Counted from the first letter of the stretch, positions 12,535 to 22,433 are shown. The stretch: DNA of 64,000 nt from Mycoplasmopsis arginini (GCF_900660725.1 NZ_LR215044.1:124001-188000); one strand, 5' to 3'. Notes: generated by a model from the sequence alone, not told the origin. Made by a program: numbers and translations.

Positions 12535-12540
12535 TATAAT
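12535..12540 (+). promoter_or_regulatory. -10 element upstream of rpsD
   Basis: A perfect TATAAT follows an 8 bp inverted repeat (CTTATTTT...AAAATAAG). Transcription starting here would give a 5' leader of about 144 nt before rpsD. Confidence 0.4.
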
Positions 12541-12546
12541 TGTTAA

Positions 12547-12690
12547 GCATTGACACAGCATAATAATATTATTTAAATGTTTTTTCTTTGCTTTAAATTT
12601 GAAAGTAAGTAAGCTGTAAGCCGAAATCATTAGAGAAAAAAATATAAATTAAGAATTATTAATTGTCTTTGCATATTGAAAGGAAAAAAT
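12547..12690 (+). promoter_or_regulatory. Leader region of rpsD, possible autoregulatory RNA
   Basis: There is no reading frame between the -10 element and the rpsD start. The stretch is long for a mycoplasma 5' end and has several short complementary segments (for example AGTAAGTAAGC). S4 represses its own mRNA in Firmicutes through a leader; whether this one folds that way cannot be decided by eye. The last part holds a 19-base motif also found before tyrS. Confidence 0.25.
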
Positions 12691-13293
12691 ATGTCAAGAT
12701 TCTTAGGATCAATTTTTAAAAAATCAAGAAGATATGGTACATCACTTTTAGAAAATAATAAAGAATTTACAAAAGGTAAGAAAAGAACAACAACTCCAGG
12801 ACAACATGGTGCTAAAAGATCAAAACCATCAGATTATCAATTACATATGTATGAAAAACAAAAAGTAAGATTTATGTATGGTCTAAATGAAAGACAATTC
12901 AAAAACTTATTTAATGTTGCTGCTAAAAAAGATGGCGTTACTGGTACAAACTTATTACAATTAGTTGAATCAAGATTAGATAACTTAGTATTTAGAGCAG
13001 GTTTTGCACGCACAAGAGCACAAGCAAGACAATTTGTTAACCATAACCACGTAATCGTTGATGGTCATAAAGCAAATATACCTTCAATGATTATTAAACC
13101 AGGTTCAGTTATTGAAATTAAAGCTTCTTTAGAAAATAATGCAAACGTTAAAGACGCATTAGAAGTTATGACAACAGCTGCTTGATTAACACGCGAAAAC
13201 AATAAAGTAACATATACAAGATTACCAGAAAGAAATGAATTTGCTAAAGAAATTGATGAATCATTAATCGTTGAGTACTACAACAGACGGTAA
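12691..13293 (+). CDS. rpsD: 30S ribosomal protein S4
   Basis: 200 residues, the standard S4 length. The S4 RNA-binding domain is clear ([32 protein letters not shown]), and the C-terminus [11 protein letters not shown] is typical. S4 is a primary 16S rRNA binder that nucleates assembly of the small subunit body. One TGA (13183) encodes the conserved Trp of AAWLTREN. GAAAGGA lies 6-12 bases before the ATG at 12691; the upstream TTG in frame at 12676 would place the RBS inside the gene. It is monocistronic, with a strong terminator after it. Confidence 0.97.
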
Positions 13294-13299
13294 TAAACA

Positions 13300-13325
13300 A
13301 AATGTGCCTCGCGCACATTTTTTTT
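13300..13325 (+). terminator. Rho-independent terminator of rpsD
   Basis: ATGTGC-CTCGC-GCACAT hairpin followed by a run of eight T. Confidence 0.85.
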
Positions 13326-13426
13326 ATACCTTAATTTAAGTTAATTTATTGAACTTTTTATATACTCTTAAAAAATTGAGTGTTAAAAAATTATTAATAT
13401 ATAAAAATTAGATTAATAAAATAAAT

Positions 13427-14140
13427 ATGCAAAAAAATTATGAGAAAAAAATAGGTGAACTTAATTCTTTTATTTCAGAAATTGCTAGTGAATCTAAATA
13501 TCAAGAATTAAAAAATGAATTAGAAACTAAAAAATCTCAAGAATTCGCAAAATTAAATGAGAAAAGAAGAAGAATTAGCACAAGCCAAACAAAACTATAA
13601 TGCTAAAGTAGCTGTAGCAGCACAACTTGACATTGATTTAAGTGGTTAATCACAATACGAAGAAACTCATGCCGAATTAGAAAGAGAATTAGCTCTTATT
13701 AAAGCATCAGTTGAAGAATAACTTCAACCAACAAAAGAAAATTATGGTTCAAGATCATCACAAATAAGTTCATTAATTAATAGAACAAAACAACAAAAAG
13801 AAAGAAAAGACCAAGAAATTGCAGTAGCAAAAGAAGCAGAAAGACAAGCAGCAAAAACTAAGTAGGATGAAAAAGTTAGCGAAGCAAGAACATATGCAAC
13901 AAATGGTCTTTCAAGTGATAACAAATATCAAACAATAAAACAAACTTTAGAAACTAAAATTAATGAAGTAAAAGCCCAAGTTGATTCTGCAAGCAAAGAA
14001 ACTATAACAAAAGAATTTTATGAAAGTAAAAAATCTGAAATTGAACAAGCTTTAGAAGAAAGCTAAACAAGATAAAAAAGTTGAAGATGACAAAGCAACA
14101 ATTGATCTAGTAACAGTTTAGTGACTTTGCTGATGGTGGA
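13427..14140 (+). pseudogene. Decayed coiled-coil surface protein gene
   Basis: Translating in shifting frames gives continuous coiled-coil sequence: MQKNYEKKIGELNSFISE, then a frameshift near 13563, ELAQAKQNYNAKVAVAAQ, a TAA near 13648, QYEETHAELERELALIKASV, TAA near 13720, then a TAG near 13863 and further stops after 14060. Between the stops the composition (Glu, Lys, Gln, Ala heptads) matches the intact coiled-coil genes at 48110 and 51437. At least four disabling changes and no RBS or signal sequence remain, so it is a fossil. It explains the roughly 900 bp between rpsD and the SRP RNA; the antisense frame at 13742-13924 is an artefact. Confidence 0.75.
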
Positions 14141-14233
14141 GATTTTTAAAAAATAATATTATAAATATTAAATAAGTTTAGGTCAAATATAATTGCTTAA
14201 ACTTTTTTATATATTTTTATTAGTAAAATATAG

Positions 14234-14239
14234 TATAAT
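14234..14239 (+). promoter_or_regulatory. -10 element of the SRP RNA gene
   Basis: TATAAT ends 6 bases before the predicted RNA 5' end. Confidence 0.6.
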
Positions 14240-14245
14240 TATTAA

Positions 14246-14328
14246 GCCATGAGAACAGCAACCTTGTAAACTGGTCAGGATAGAAATATAGCAGCCATAT
14301 CGAGAAGTGCAGTGTCTTGTGGTTTTTA
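14246..14328 (+). ncRNA. ffs: Signal recognition particle RNA (4.5S/SRP small type)
   Basis: The conserved domain IV asymmetric and symmetric loop signature is present: GGTCAGG (14273-14279) and AGCAGCC (14290-14296). The ends pair: CCATGAGA (14248-14255) with TCTTGTGG (14315-14322), eight pairs including two G-U. A T-run follows for termination and a -10 box precedes. The RNA binds Ffh and targets membrane proteins co-translationally. The exact ends are estimated from the closing helix. Confidence 0.85.
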
Positions 14329-14345
14329 TTTAAGGAAGTTTTATA

Positions 14346-14963
14346 ATGATTTGTACAAAACTGTTAAGTCCTATTAAAAACCAAGATCAATATGATATTT
14401 TTCCTATTTTGGATTTAGGTGATTTTGTTATTTATAAAAAAGTTTCAAATAATTTTTTTTATAATGCAATTGATTTAAAAACGTATTTGAAAAACGATAA
14501 TCAAGAGAATAATTTTTACTTTGAGGAAAACACATACTTTATTTGTTCTTACAAACTTTTTTATAAAGAATTTAACAAGGAAAGTATCTTAAATAAACAA
14601 ATAAACTCTTTACCTAATTTAAATGATTTCAAATTAAAACAATTGAAAAATTTATTGGAAATTATTCATAAACAAGGTGAAAAAGGTACTTTAATTGTTT
14701 TTGATTATAGAGATAATTTATATTTACCATTTTATGTTTTTTCAGACCCTTATGTTACTGAAGAAGAATTAAAATACTTGTTAGAACAGCAAAATATTAA
14801 GGATGATGTCAACGCAAATATAGCCTTATATGACAATTTTATTTCAAAACTAAAATTAGCAAATGAAACTTTTTTACATAAAGACTCTGATATTTATTAT
14901 TTTATTCATACAATAATAGTTATTAATCTAGAAAAAGCAATATATGACCTTGATTTAAATTAA
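14346..14963 (+). CDS. Conserved hypothetical protein, 205 aa
   Basis: No signal peptide, no membrane helix, no Trp codon. The sequence is Asn/Lys/Phe-rich with an alternating hydrophobic N-terminal half (DIFPILDLGDFVIYKKV) and a helical C-terminal half. AAGGAAG lies 6-12 bases before the ATG, only about 20 bp after the SRP RNA. I do not recognise a family and no motif suggests an activity. A strong hairpin terminator follows directly. Confidence 0.7.
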   Translation: MICTKLLSPIKNQDQYDIFPILDLGDFVIYKKVSNNFFYNAIDLKTYLKNDNQENNFYFEENTYFICSYKLFYKEFNKESILNKQINSLPNLNDFKLKQLKNLLEIIHKQGEKGTLIVFDYRDNLYLPFYVFSDPYVTEEELKYLLEQQNIKDDVNANIALYDNFISKLKLANETFLHKDSDIYYFIHTIIVINLEKAIYDLDLN

Positions 14964-14996
14964 AAAGTGCACCAAAAATGGCGCACTTATTTTTTA
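14963..14996 (+). terminator. Rho-independent terminator
   Basis: AAGTGC...GCACTT hairpin (loop ACCAAAAATGGC) followed by T-rich sequence, directly after the stop codon of the 205 aa gene. Confidence 0.75.
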
Positions 14997-15170
14997 AAAC
15001 TTTATTTAGTTTATTTTAAATCCTATTTATTATATAACTTTAAATAAAATAAATAAATTATTGTTTATAAATTTTATTATTTTTAGTTTTAAGATTTAAA
15101 AAAAGAAAATATTAAATATAATTTTATATAACAATATTAATTATTACTATTTTATTTTAAGGAGAAAATA

Positions 15171-16085
15171 ATGGAAAAAGAAGAAAAAGTATATTTATTT
15201 TCATATGGAACTATTCAAGATGAGTTATTTTACAAAAATTTATTATCACCAAATTGCGTTAGAAGACCCGCAATTTTAAATGGCTATGCTAAATGTGTTG
15301 ATGAAACAAAATACTTTTTATTAAAGAAAGATATTGCACATCAAGTTAAAGGAACACTTTTTGAAATCACTAAAGAAGAGTTATTTATGATTGATAGATG
15401 AGAAATGTTTCCACAATATCAAAGATTTCAAGCCAATGTTATTGCTACTGATACAAATGAAATTGTTGAAAATGTTTATGTTTACACAAAACTAGAATAT
15501 GGTAAATATTATTTAGCAACAGAAGAAATGGGATTTTCAAAATCACCTAATGAAAATGAATTAAACCTACAATCATTTATTGAAATTGAAAAACAAACAG
15601 AACTATTTCCATTAGTGGATAATGCTATTTTATACGAAGTAAATGATGATGAATTTGAAAAAATAATTCATTTAACACACCCATATTTAGCTTTAGTTTT
15701 AGATGATAAGGTTAATAAAAATTATTTAGTAGAACCTTATGCTATTTTAGCAGTTAAACTAAATGAAAAAAAATATGCACTTTTAATTTCATTTGGAAGA
15801 AAAAGCACTTTAAACAGTATTTTTTACTATCACGCTATGGAAGACAAAATGGAAAATGCTAAAATAAACCGTGAATTTAAACCGCTTTACAATTTTGATA
15901 TTGAATTTTTAAACAATAAAAAACCAGTCAAATATATCAATTTAAAAAGAGATTTTCAAATAGATGAACCTAAATTTGGTATTTTTGAAGACAAAGCATA
16001 TGAAATTACTATGAAAGACTTTGATATTGATCCTTTTAGAAGATTAGATATTATATTAAAAGCGCTTGAAGATAACATTAAATAA
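15171..16085 (+). CDS. Gamma-glutamylcyclotransferase-fold protein with extra C-terminal domain
   Basis: 304 residues, one TGA as Trp (15399). The N-terminal 110 residues fit the GGCT/AIG2-like fold: FSYGTIQDELF corresponds to the substrate-binding YGxL loop, and the Glu in DRWEMFPQYQRF lies where the catalytic Glu is found. AIG2-like enzymes cyclise gamma-glutamyl peptides; the substrate here is unknown. The remaining roughly 190 residues match nothing I recognise. AAGGAGAAA precedes the ATG. The gene ends 3 bp before uvrC and is probably its operon partner. Confidence 0.65.
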
Positions 16086-16088
16086 TTT

Positions 16089-17783
16089 ATGATCGATAAA
16101 AAACTTATAAAAAATATTTCAACAAACCCGGGTGTTTATTTTTGAAAAGATAAAGACGGAAATATTATTTACGTAGGAAAAGCCAAAAATTTAAGATCAC
16201 GTATGTCACAATATTTTGATCCTAAAATGCAAAACTCCTTTAAGACACCTGCAATGTTGGAAAAAATTTTTTCTTTTGAAACTACAGTTTTTAATACAGA
16301 AGATGAAGCTTGCATTTTTGAAAGAAAATGTATAAAAAAATATAATCCCAAATATAATGTAATTTTGCCTACACAGGCAAATTTTCCTTATATTTGCATT
16401 TATAAAAAACCTAATGATTTAAAAATTGAATTAAGAAATAAATATAAGAAAGAGAAAAACTGTTTATATTATGGCCCAATAATACAAAGTAAAAAGTATA
16501 AACTTTTAAGTAAGTATTTAACCCATTTATTAAAAACAAAAGATGGTTTTATTCTTAAAAAAATGAGTCCTTTGGAAATAGACTTAGCTTTTGAAAAAGC
16601 TAAGGAAATATTAAACTTTAATAAAGATTTTAAATCTCAGCTTATTGAAAAAATTCATTTTGCAGCAAATAATTATGATTTTGAACGTGCCTCTGAATTA
16701 AAAGAAATCTTAGAATTAATTGAAAACAAGAATTTGACACAGAATATCGAACTAAAAACAAAAAAATCGATTGATGTTTTCGGAATTTTTATTCAAGAAG
16801 ATAAGATATTTATTTCAATTCTTTACTATCGCTTTTCAAGTCTTATTAATAAAAAAGATTTTCAATTTGAACTATCAAATTATAAAGATGAATTTATTTT
16901 AAATTTTATAGAAGACTATTACAAAAAAGCTGAAATCCCTGAAATTATTGTTATTGAAGATCAATATAAGGATTTGATATTTACAAATGAAATTAAAAAT
17001 AAAATAAATAAGAATAATAGTTTAAATTTTCAAAAGTTATTAAGTTTAGCTACCCAAAATGCCAAAAATGATATTACAAATAAGATTAAGAAAATTAATA
17101 ATAATATTAATATTGAATTAGCAATTAACGACCTTAAAAATATTTTAGAAGTTGATCCAAATAAGTTTGTTATTTTTGATAATTCATTTCAGGCTAAAAC
17201 AAAAGAAATTGTTGGCCGGGCAATGGTTTTCCATAATGGAATCAAAGTAAAAAAATATAACCGAAATTTTATTTTAAATAAAAATAAAAGCAATAATTCT
17301 GACTTTAATTATATGTTGCAAAATGTTTCTAAGTTCTTTAGCGATCCAAATCTAGCTAATGAAGTTAATTTAATTTTTGTTGATGGCAGTTTTATTCAAA
17401 TTTCTGCAGCGCACCAAGCTTTAAAGAAATTAAATGTTAATTTACCTATATTTGGATTAATTAAAAATGATAAGCACTTGTTTGATAAATTAATTAATGA
17501 AAAAAATATTGAAATTATTATTAATAATTCAAATACAATTAATTATTTAACTAATATCCAATTTGAAATTGATAAGGAAGCAAAGAGAGCATATAACAAA
17601 AGACATAATAAAAAACTTTTTGAGAGTTTATTAACAAATATAAAAGGATTAGGGCCAAAAACCGAAGAAAAATTATTAGAAAAATTTGCCACCTACCAAA
17701 ATATTATTAGTGCCAATATTGAAGAATTAAGTAAATATGTGTCAATAGAAATAGCAAAAGAAATTAAAAAAATTAAATTATAA
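16089..17783 (+). CDS. uvrC: Excinuclease ABC subunit C (UvrC)
   Basis: 564 residues. The N-terminal GIY-YIG nuclease (NPGVYFWKDKDG, IIYVGKAKNLRSR) makes the 3' incision. A UVR segment (AANNYDFERASELKEILELI) that contacts UvrB and the C-terminal RNase H-like domain (IFDNSF, SDFNYML, LIFVDGSF) follow, ending in a helix-hairpin-helix (IKGLGPKTEEKLLEKF). The three acidic residues of the 5'-incision site appear conserved, but the His of the usual RDExH motif is replaced (DKEAKRAYNKRH). The start at 16089 gives the canonical GIY-YIG N-terminus, which begins upstream of the internal ATG at 16203. Confidence 0.93.
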
Positions 17784-17829
17784 AAACCCCAAATTAGTAC
17801 CTTTAAGGTTTTAATTTTGGGATTTTTAT
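17784..17829. terminator. Bidirectional terminator between uvrC and the S41 gene
   Basis: CCCCAAATTA...TTAATTTTGGG inverted repeat with A-rich and T-rich flanks, lying between the converging stop codons. Confidence 0.75.
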
Positions 17830-19541
17830 TTTCCAATAACGTTTTTAGCTAAATAATCTAAATTATAAAAATCATCATAATTAATTAAAATATCAGGTTT
17901 AACACCATATTCTGAATTAATTTCTTTTTCATCAAACTTATATCATGTTGTTGAAGGGGAACTGATTAAAATTGAAGTACCATCATTTAACACCAAAGGT
18001 AAAACTGATGATGTTCCGCCTCCACTTTTTTGTCCAATTATTTTACCAATATTCATTTCTTTTACTATCGCTGAAAAAGAGTTGGCGGCACTAAATGTGT
18101 TTTTACTTGTTAATATATAATAGTTAAAATTATCAAATGCATCATTATCATTATAATTTCCATCTTTATTGGCATCAATTTTATAATTTTCAGTTGTTTT
18201 TGCATTGCTTTGCATTTCGTGGCTATGGGATACTATATCATTGTTAGTTAAAAGTCCTAAAACACGATACATAGCGCCAATATTTCCTCCACCATTTTGA
18301 GAAATATCAATAACAACATTCTTAATTTTCTTATTTTTACTAATTTTTTCAAGTGTATTCTTCATAAACTCAAAAGAATCATTTAAATAATGGCCATTAT
18401 TCACATCTTGATCTGAAGCAGTTCGAAAACTATTTAATATTATGTAAGCAAAATTATCTTTAACTATATATTTATCTTGATAAATTTTTTGTTCTAAATC
18501 TATTCTTTGATTCTTTAATTTTTGACTTATTTGGTAATGTTGTAATCGTTCAGACCCATAATTGCCAACAGCATAATCTCTAACATTTTTAGAAGCGTTG
18601 CTAAATGCATTTAAGAAATTAAAATTAGTATGCAATTCATTTATTTTACTAAAAAATAATTTCGCATAGGCTTTGTTATATATTTCTGAATTAGTGCTTA
18701 ATAATTCATGTTTTAAAGAATCGACATAATTTTCAAAAGAGTTAATATTCTTATAGTTTTTTAATCCATAAAAATAATCTAAATTAAATAGTAAATTATC
18801 CAAATTATATTTACGATCTTTTTCGGTTTCATTATAGTTATTGAATTTTCCTTGACGATATTGATTAGCATTGTCATCACCTTCGCTAAATGAAAAATAT
18901 TGCCCAAAAACCTTACTTCCATTGTAATATAAGTTGTAATAGTTTTGACTGCAGAATAAAGTATTAAAAATACTAAATGGAATATAAGTTCTTTCATTTT
19001 TTCTGATAATATCAATATTATATTTTTTTAAATTAAAACTAATAGATGGATTTATTTCATATTTATTTTCTATCTTAAAGCCGGAAAATAGTAAATGTCG
19101 TGAATAATTAGTAGAACTTGTTGATTTAACAAGATTAAAGAAATTTCCACTGGAAACAAAAATGTTATCACTCTCGGCATCAATTTCCATTTTGTGATTT
19201 TTATTAAATAGCACTAATTTATTATTATCATTACTCTTTTTTATTAAACTATTATTAAAAAAGCCATCAAGGTCTTTAATTATTTCTTCTACATCTACAT
19301 ATGGTTGAGCATTTTCACCATCTTTAAAATATAGATTAATATTATCTGATTTTATAAAATAGTCTAAGTTAGCTAGATTTTTAAATCCCGTTTTTTTAAC
19401 TTTAAAATTACTTTTAATAAGTTGATCCACATTTGGCTTTTCTAAATCAGTTCCATTATTTAAAAAATTAAAACAAGAAATTGTTGTTAATGGTGTAATA
19501 GTTAATAAAGAACTTGCTAAAAATAAAAATTTTTTTCTCAT
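17826..19541 (-). CDS. S41 family peptidase lipoprotein
   Basis: 571 residues read with TGA as Trp. The signal ends in the lipobox TISC (residues 20-23), so the protease should be anchored on the outer face. The C-terminal third holds the S41 core: VVIDISQNGGGNIGAMY, then ILTSKNTFSAANSFSAIVK with the likely nucleophile Ser, and IGQKSGGGTSS. The region between (residues 60-320) is mycoplasma-specific. S41 (tail-specific-like) enzymes cleave unfolded or C-terminal ends of proteins; the target here is unknown. It converges on uvrC over a shared terminator and appears monocistronic. Confidence 0.85.
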
Positions 19542-19679
19542 ATTTTTTTCTTTCGTTTTAGATTATTATCTTTAAAAATTTTACATTTTTTATTATTATA
19601 AAAAATAAAAAAATTCTAAATAAAAATATTTATAAAATTGATCGCGAAAAAAATTTTGTGCTAAAATATTATATGCAAC

Positions 19680-19755
19680 GGTCGTGTAGCTCAGGGGATA
19701 GAGTACGTGCCTTCTAAGCATGTGGTCGCAGGTTCGAATCCTGCCACGATCGCCA
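19680..19755 (+). tRNA. tRNA-Arg (anticodon TCT)
   Basis: 76 nt cloverleaf with encoded CCA. Acceptor GGTCGTG pairs with CACGATC (one G-U); the anticodon loop is CTTCTAA with TCT reading AGA; the T arm contains GGTTCGAATCC. A TAAAATATT -10-like sequence lies about 10 bases upstream. Confidence 0.95.
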
Positions 19756-19863
19756 TTTTTTTTATTCTTTTTTTACAATAAAATCTTTTTATAATAATTT
19801 AAACTTTATAATTTAAAATCTAAAGCACAATTTAAAGTGCTTTATTTTTTATTAATTTTTATT

Positions 19864-20122
19864 AATAGAAAATATGCTTTAATTGATGAATTTGTTTTAA
19901 AAATGCAAAGCGAAATTAATTCTTTAAATAGTAATTATAAAGACTTAAAAATTCAAACTTTCGCCTCGAAAATGTTTGAAGATCAAAATATATAATTTAG
20001 AAACACTTAAGCTTTTACAAAGCTGTTTTTTTAGCATATAATTTTCTATATAAAAACAGTTGATTAATTATTGAAATATATATTTTTACAAAAGCAGGAA
20101 TAACTGGAACGCTAATGTTTTA
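19864..20122 (+). mobile_element. IS30-family remnant (3' end of transposase plus one terminus)
   Basis: The frame NRKYALIDEFVLKMQ...IQTFASKMFEDQNI is the C-terminus of the transposase fragments at 38282 and 40292. The following 125 bp (acceptor of the stop to TAACTGGAACGCTAATG) is nearly identical to the reverse complement of 38163-38290, including the element's left terminus. The rest of the element is gone. It sits between the tRNA-Arg and tRNA-Gly genes. Confidence 0.75.
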
Positions 20123-20173
20123 AATTTTAAATAAAATATTTTTTAATTTTTAAAAAATTGTATTTTTTTGGTT

Positions 20174-20179
20174 TATAAT
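20174..20179 (+). promoter_or_regulatory. -10 element of the tRNA-Gly pair
   Basis: TATAAT lies 14 bases before the first tRNA-Gly. Confidence 0.55.
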
Positions 20180-20193
20180 ATATATCGCTATTT

Positions 20194-20267
20194 GCGAGTG
20201 TAGTTTAATGGTAGAACTTTAGCCTTCCAAGCTAACTACGTGGGTTCGATTCCCATCACTTGCACCA
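20194..20267 (+). tRNA. tRNA-Gly (anticodon TCC)
   Basis: 74 nt with encoded CCA. GCGAGTG pairs with CACTTGC (one G-U); anticodon loop CTTCCAA; T arm GGGTTCGATTCCC is canonical. It reads all GGN codons by four-way wobble in mycoplasmas. Confidence 0.95.
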
Positions 20268-20272
20268 TTATT

Positions 20273-20346
20273 GCGGATGTAGTTCAATGGTAGAACATCA
20301 GGTTGCCAATCTGAATACGAGGGTCCGATTCCCTTCATCCGCACCA
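20273..20346 (+). tRNA. tRNA-Gly (anticodon GCC)
   Basis: 74 nt with encoded CCA, 5 bp after the first tRNA-Gly. GCGGATG pairs with CATCCGC; anticodon loop TTGCCAA. The T arm is GGGTCCGATTCCC, so position 55 is C instead of the near-universal T. Confidence 0.92.
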
Positions 20347-20355
20347 TATTAAAAA

Positions 20356-20381
20356 GACTTGGTAAATTCCAAGTTTTTTTA
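20356..20381 (+). terminator. Terminator of the tRNA-Gly pair
   Basis: ACTTGG-TAAATT-CCAAGT hairpin followed by seven T. Confidence 0.85.
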
Positions 20382-20476
20382 TTTTAAATTTTAATTTTTA
20401 TTATTAATAATAAAGCAATCTAATAATATATAATATATTATTGATAATACATATTAATAATCTAGGAGGATTTATT

Positions 20477-21076
20477 ATGTCTAAGGTTTTAGTATTATAT
20501 TCTTCTCCGATAACAAAAGAAAAATCAGCTACATATGCTGTTACAAAAAAATTTGTTGAAGAATATAAAAAAAATAATAATGAAGATGAAATTACAGAAT
20601 TTGATTTAAATCAATTAGAAATGTCATTATCAGGAATGAATTCTAATAATTTTAGTTCTTTTTTTAATGAAGAATTATCCGATAAGTATATTGAAATATT
20701 AAAAAATACAGATAAATTAATTATTGCATCACCAATGATCAATTTTAATGTTCCAACTGTATTAAAAACATTTATAGACCGTATTGCTGTTGCTAACAAA
20801 ACATTTTCTTATAAATATGCTAAAAAGGGTAGTTCAATTGGCCTTTTAGATCATTTAAAAGTGCAAATTATTGCGTCGCAAGGTGCGCCTTATGGGTGAT
20901 ATTTATGAGCAAGTCATGTGTCTTATTTAGAAGGAGTATGAAATTTTTTAGGTGCTAAGGTTACAAAAACAATATTAATAGATGGAACAAAAGTGGCACC
21001 ATTTAATACATATACACCAGAGCAAATTGTTGATGCTAAAATTGATGAAATAAAATCAGCAGCTACTAGTTTTTAA
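20477..21076 (+). CDS. FMN-dependent NADH-azoreductase (AcpD/AzoR family)
   Basis: 199 residues with a flavodoxin-like fold: LYSSPITKEKSATYAV is the FMN phosphate loop, SPMINFNVPTVLKTFIDRI the central helix/strand typical of AzoR, and IIASQGAPYGWYLWASHVSYLEGVWNFLGAKV the C-terminal conserved block. Two TGA codons are Trp. These enzymes reduce quinones and azo compounds with NADH. A near-consensus AGGAGGA lies 8-14 bases before the ATG, which fixes the start at 20477; an in-frame upstream codon at 20441 would overlap the promoter region. It is followed by a hairpin terminator. Confidence 0.9.
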
Positions 21077-21102
21077 GGCTTAAAATAAGAAGAAAAAAAG
21101 AG

Positions 21103-21146
21103 GATAAAAGATAAACTTAACTACTTTGTTATTTTTATCTTTTTTA
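21103..21146 (+). terminator. Terminator of the azoreductase gene
   Basis: GATAAAA (21103-21109) pairs with TTTTTATC (21132-21139), followed by a T run. Confidence 0.6.
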
Positions 21147-21180
21147 TTTGTTTATTTTTATAAAAAATAACTTATTCTGG

Positions 21181-21186
21181 TATAAT
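21181..21186 (+). promoter_or_regulatory. -10 element of rplK-rplA
   Basis: TATAAT about 92 bases before the rplK ATG, giving a leader of roughly 80 nt. Confidence 0.5.
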
Positions 21187-21272
21187 TCCAATTGCAATGT
21201 TAAATTGCCTAAAAAGTGGAAGAATTTTCAATAAATTCGTTAGAACCACAATTATCGAAAGGATTTTATAAA

Positions 21273-21716
21273 ATGGCAAAAGAAATACAAAAGAAAGCCA
21301 AATTACAGTTTATGGCCGGCCAAGCAAAACCAGGTCCTGCATTAGCTGGTGTTGGTATTAACATGCCTGAATTTACAAAAGCATTTAATGACCAAACAAG
21401 AGAAAGAGGAGCTGAACCAGTTCCTGTATTAATTACCGTATACAAAGATAAATCATTTGATTTTAAATTATTTACTTCACCTACTTCATTCAAATTAGTT
21501 CAAGCTTCAAAAGCTAAAAAAGGTAGTGGAGTTCCAAATAAAGAAAAAGTTGGTTCAATTTCATTAGAACAATTAAAAGAAATTGCTGAATACAAAATGC
21601 CAGATATGAACGCTAACATAGTTGAAGCTGCAATGCGTCAAGTTGCTGGTACAGCAAAAAATATGGGTATTACAATTGATGGCTACGAAGAATGAATAAA
21701 AGGAAGTGCTAACTAA
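21273..21716 (+). CDS. rplK: 50S ribosomal protein L11
   Basis: 147 residues. The Pro-rich loop KPGPALAGVGINMPEFTKAFN and the C-terminal rRNA-binding domain (EIAEYKMPDMNA, AAMRQVAGTAKNMGI) are classical L11. It forms the GTPase-associated stalk base with 23S rRNA. The C-terminal Trp is a TGA codon. GAAAGGA lies 11 bases before the ATG at 21273; the longer frame from 21216 has no family support. The stop TAA overlaps the rplA ATG by one base, so translation is coupled. Confidence 0.97.
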
Positions 21717-22408
21717 TGGCTAAAAGAGTTACAAAAAATGCTAAAGTTTTAAAAACATTAGTTAACAAAAAAGATGTTTATTCATTAGCGGATGCTATTG
21801 AATTAGCAAAAAAAGCGTCATTTGCAAAATTTGATGAATCTTTAGATATTGCTATCAAATTAAACCTAGATACTAGAAAATCAGACCAACAATTACGTGG
21901 AGCTGTTGTGTTACCAAACGGTACAGGTAAAAGCGTTAGAGTTTTAGTTGCTACCGATGAAGTTTCAGCACAAAAGGCTGCTTTAGATGCTGGTGCAGAC
22001 TTTGTTTATGCATCTTCTGAATTACCTGAAGTATTAAATCAAGATAAATATAACTTTGATGTTATCGTTGCGGATCCTAAAATGATGTTAGTTTTAGGTA
22101 AATATGGTAAAAAACTTGGACCTAAAGGTTTAATGCCTAACCCAAAAACTGGAACAGTTACAACAAACCCTGCGAAAGCAGTTGAAGAACTTAAAAAAGG
22201 TAAGGCTAATTACCGTGCTGATAAAGGTGGAATTATCCATGCTTCAGTTGGTAAAAAATCAATGGCTACTGAATTATTAGTTCAAAATGCTGAAACTTTA
22301 ATCCAAACAGTTAAGAGATTAAAACCTCAAACAGTTAAAGGTACATATGTTTTAAACATTGTAGTTTCAACATCAATGGGTGCATCTGTTAAAGTTAAAA
22401 TCGACTAA
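21716..22408 (+). CDS. rplA: 50S ribosomal protein L1
   Basis: 230 residues, normal length. It carries the L1 signature KKLGPKGLMPNPKTGTVT and an N-terminal region (FDESLDIAIKLNLDTRKSDQQLRGAVVLPNGTGK) that contacts the L1 stalk of 23S rRNA. In bacteria L1 also represses the rplK-rplA mRNA, which could act on the roughly 80 nt leader here; that is inference. Overlaps the rplK stop by one base. Its original terminator has been split by an IS30 insertion immediately downstream. Confidence 0.97.
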   Translation: MAKRVTKNAKVLKTLVNKKDVYSLADAIELAKKASFAKFDESLDIAIKLNLDTRKSDQQLRGAVVLPNGTGKSVRVLVATDEVSAQKAALDAGADFVYASSELPEVLNQDKYNFDVIVADPKMMLVLGKYGKKLGPKGLMPNPKTGTVTTNPAKAVEELKKGKANYRADKGGIIHASVGKKSMATELLVQNAETLIQTVKRLKPQTVKGTYVLNIVVSTSMGASVKVKID

Positions 22409-22413
22409 TTAAA

Positions 22414-22433
22414 AACTCGGGAAAATCCGAGTT
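22414..22433. repeat. Left copy of 20 bp target duplication (terminator hairpin)
   Basis: The 20 bases holding the CTCGG...CCGAG hairpin are identical to 23712-23731. Here the hairpin is followed by CCC, so the copy nearest rplA has lost its T-run. Confidence 0.9.

Noticed and set aside
21116..21180. Additional RNA gene between the azoreductase and rplK
   Set aside because: Only the terminator and promoter region; no conserved RNA motif seen.
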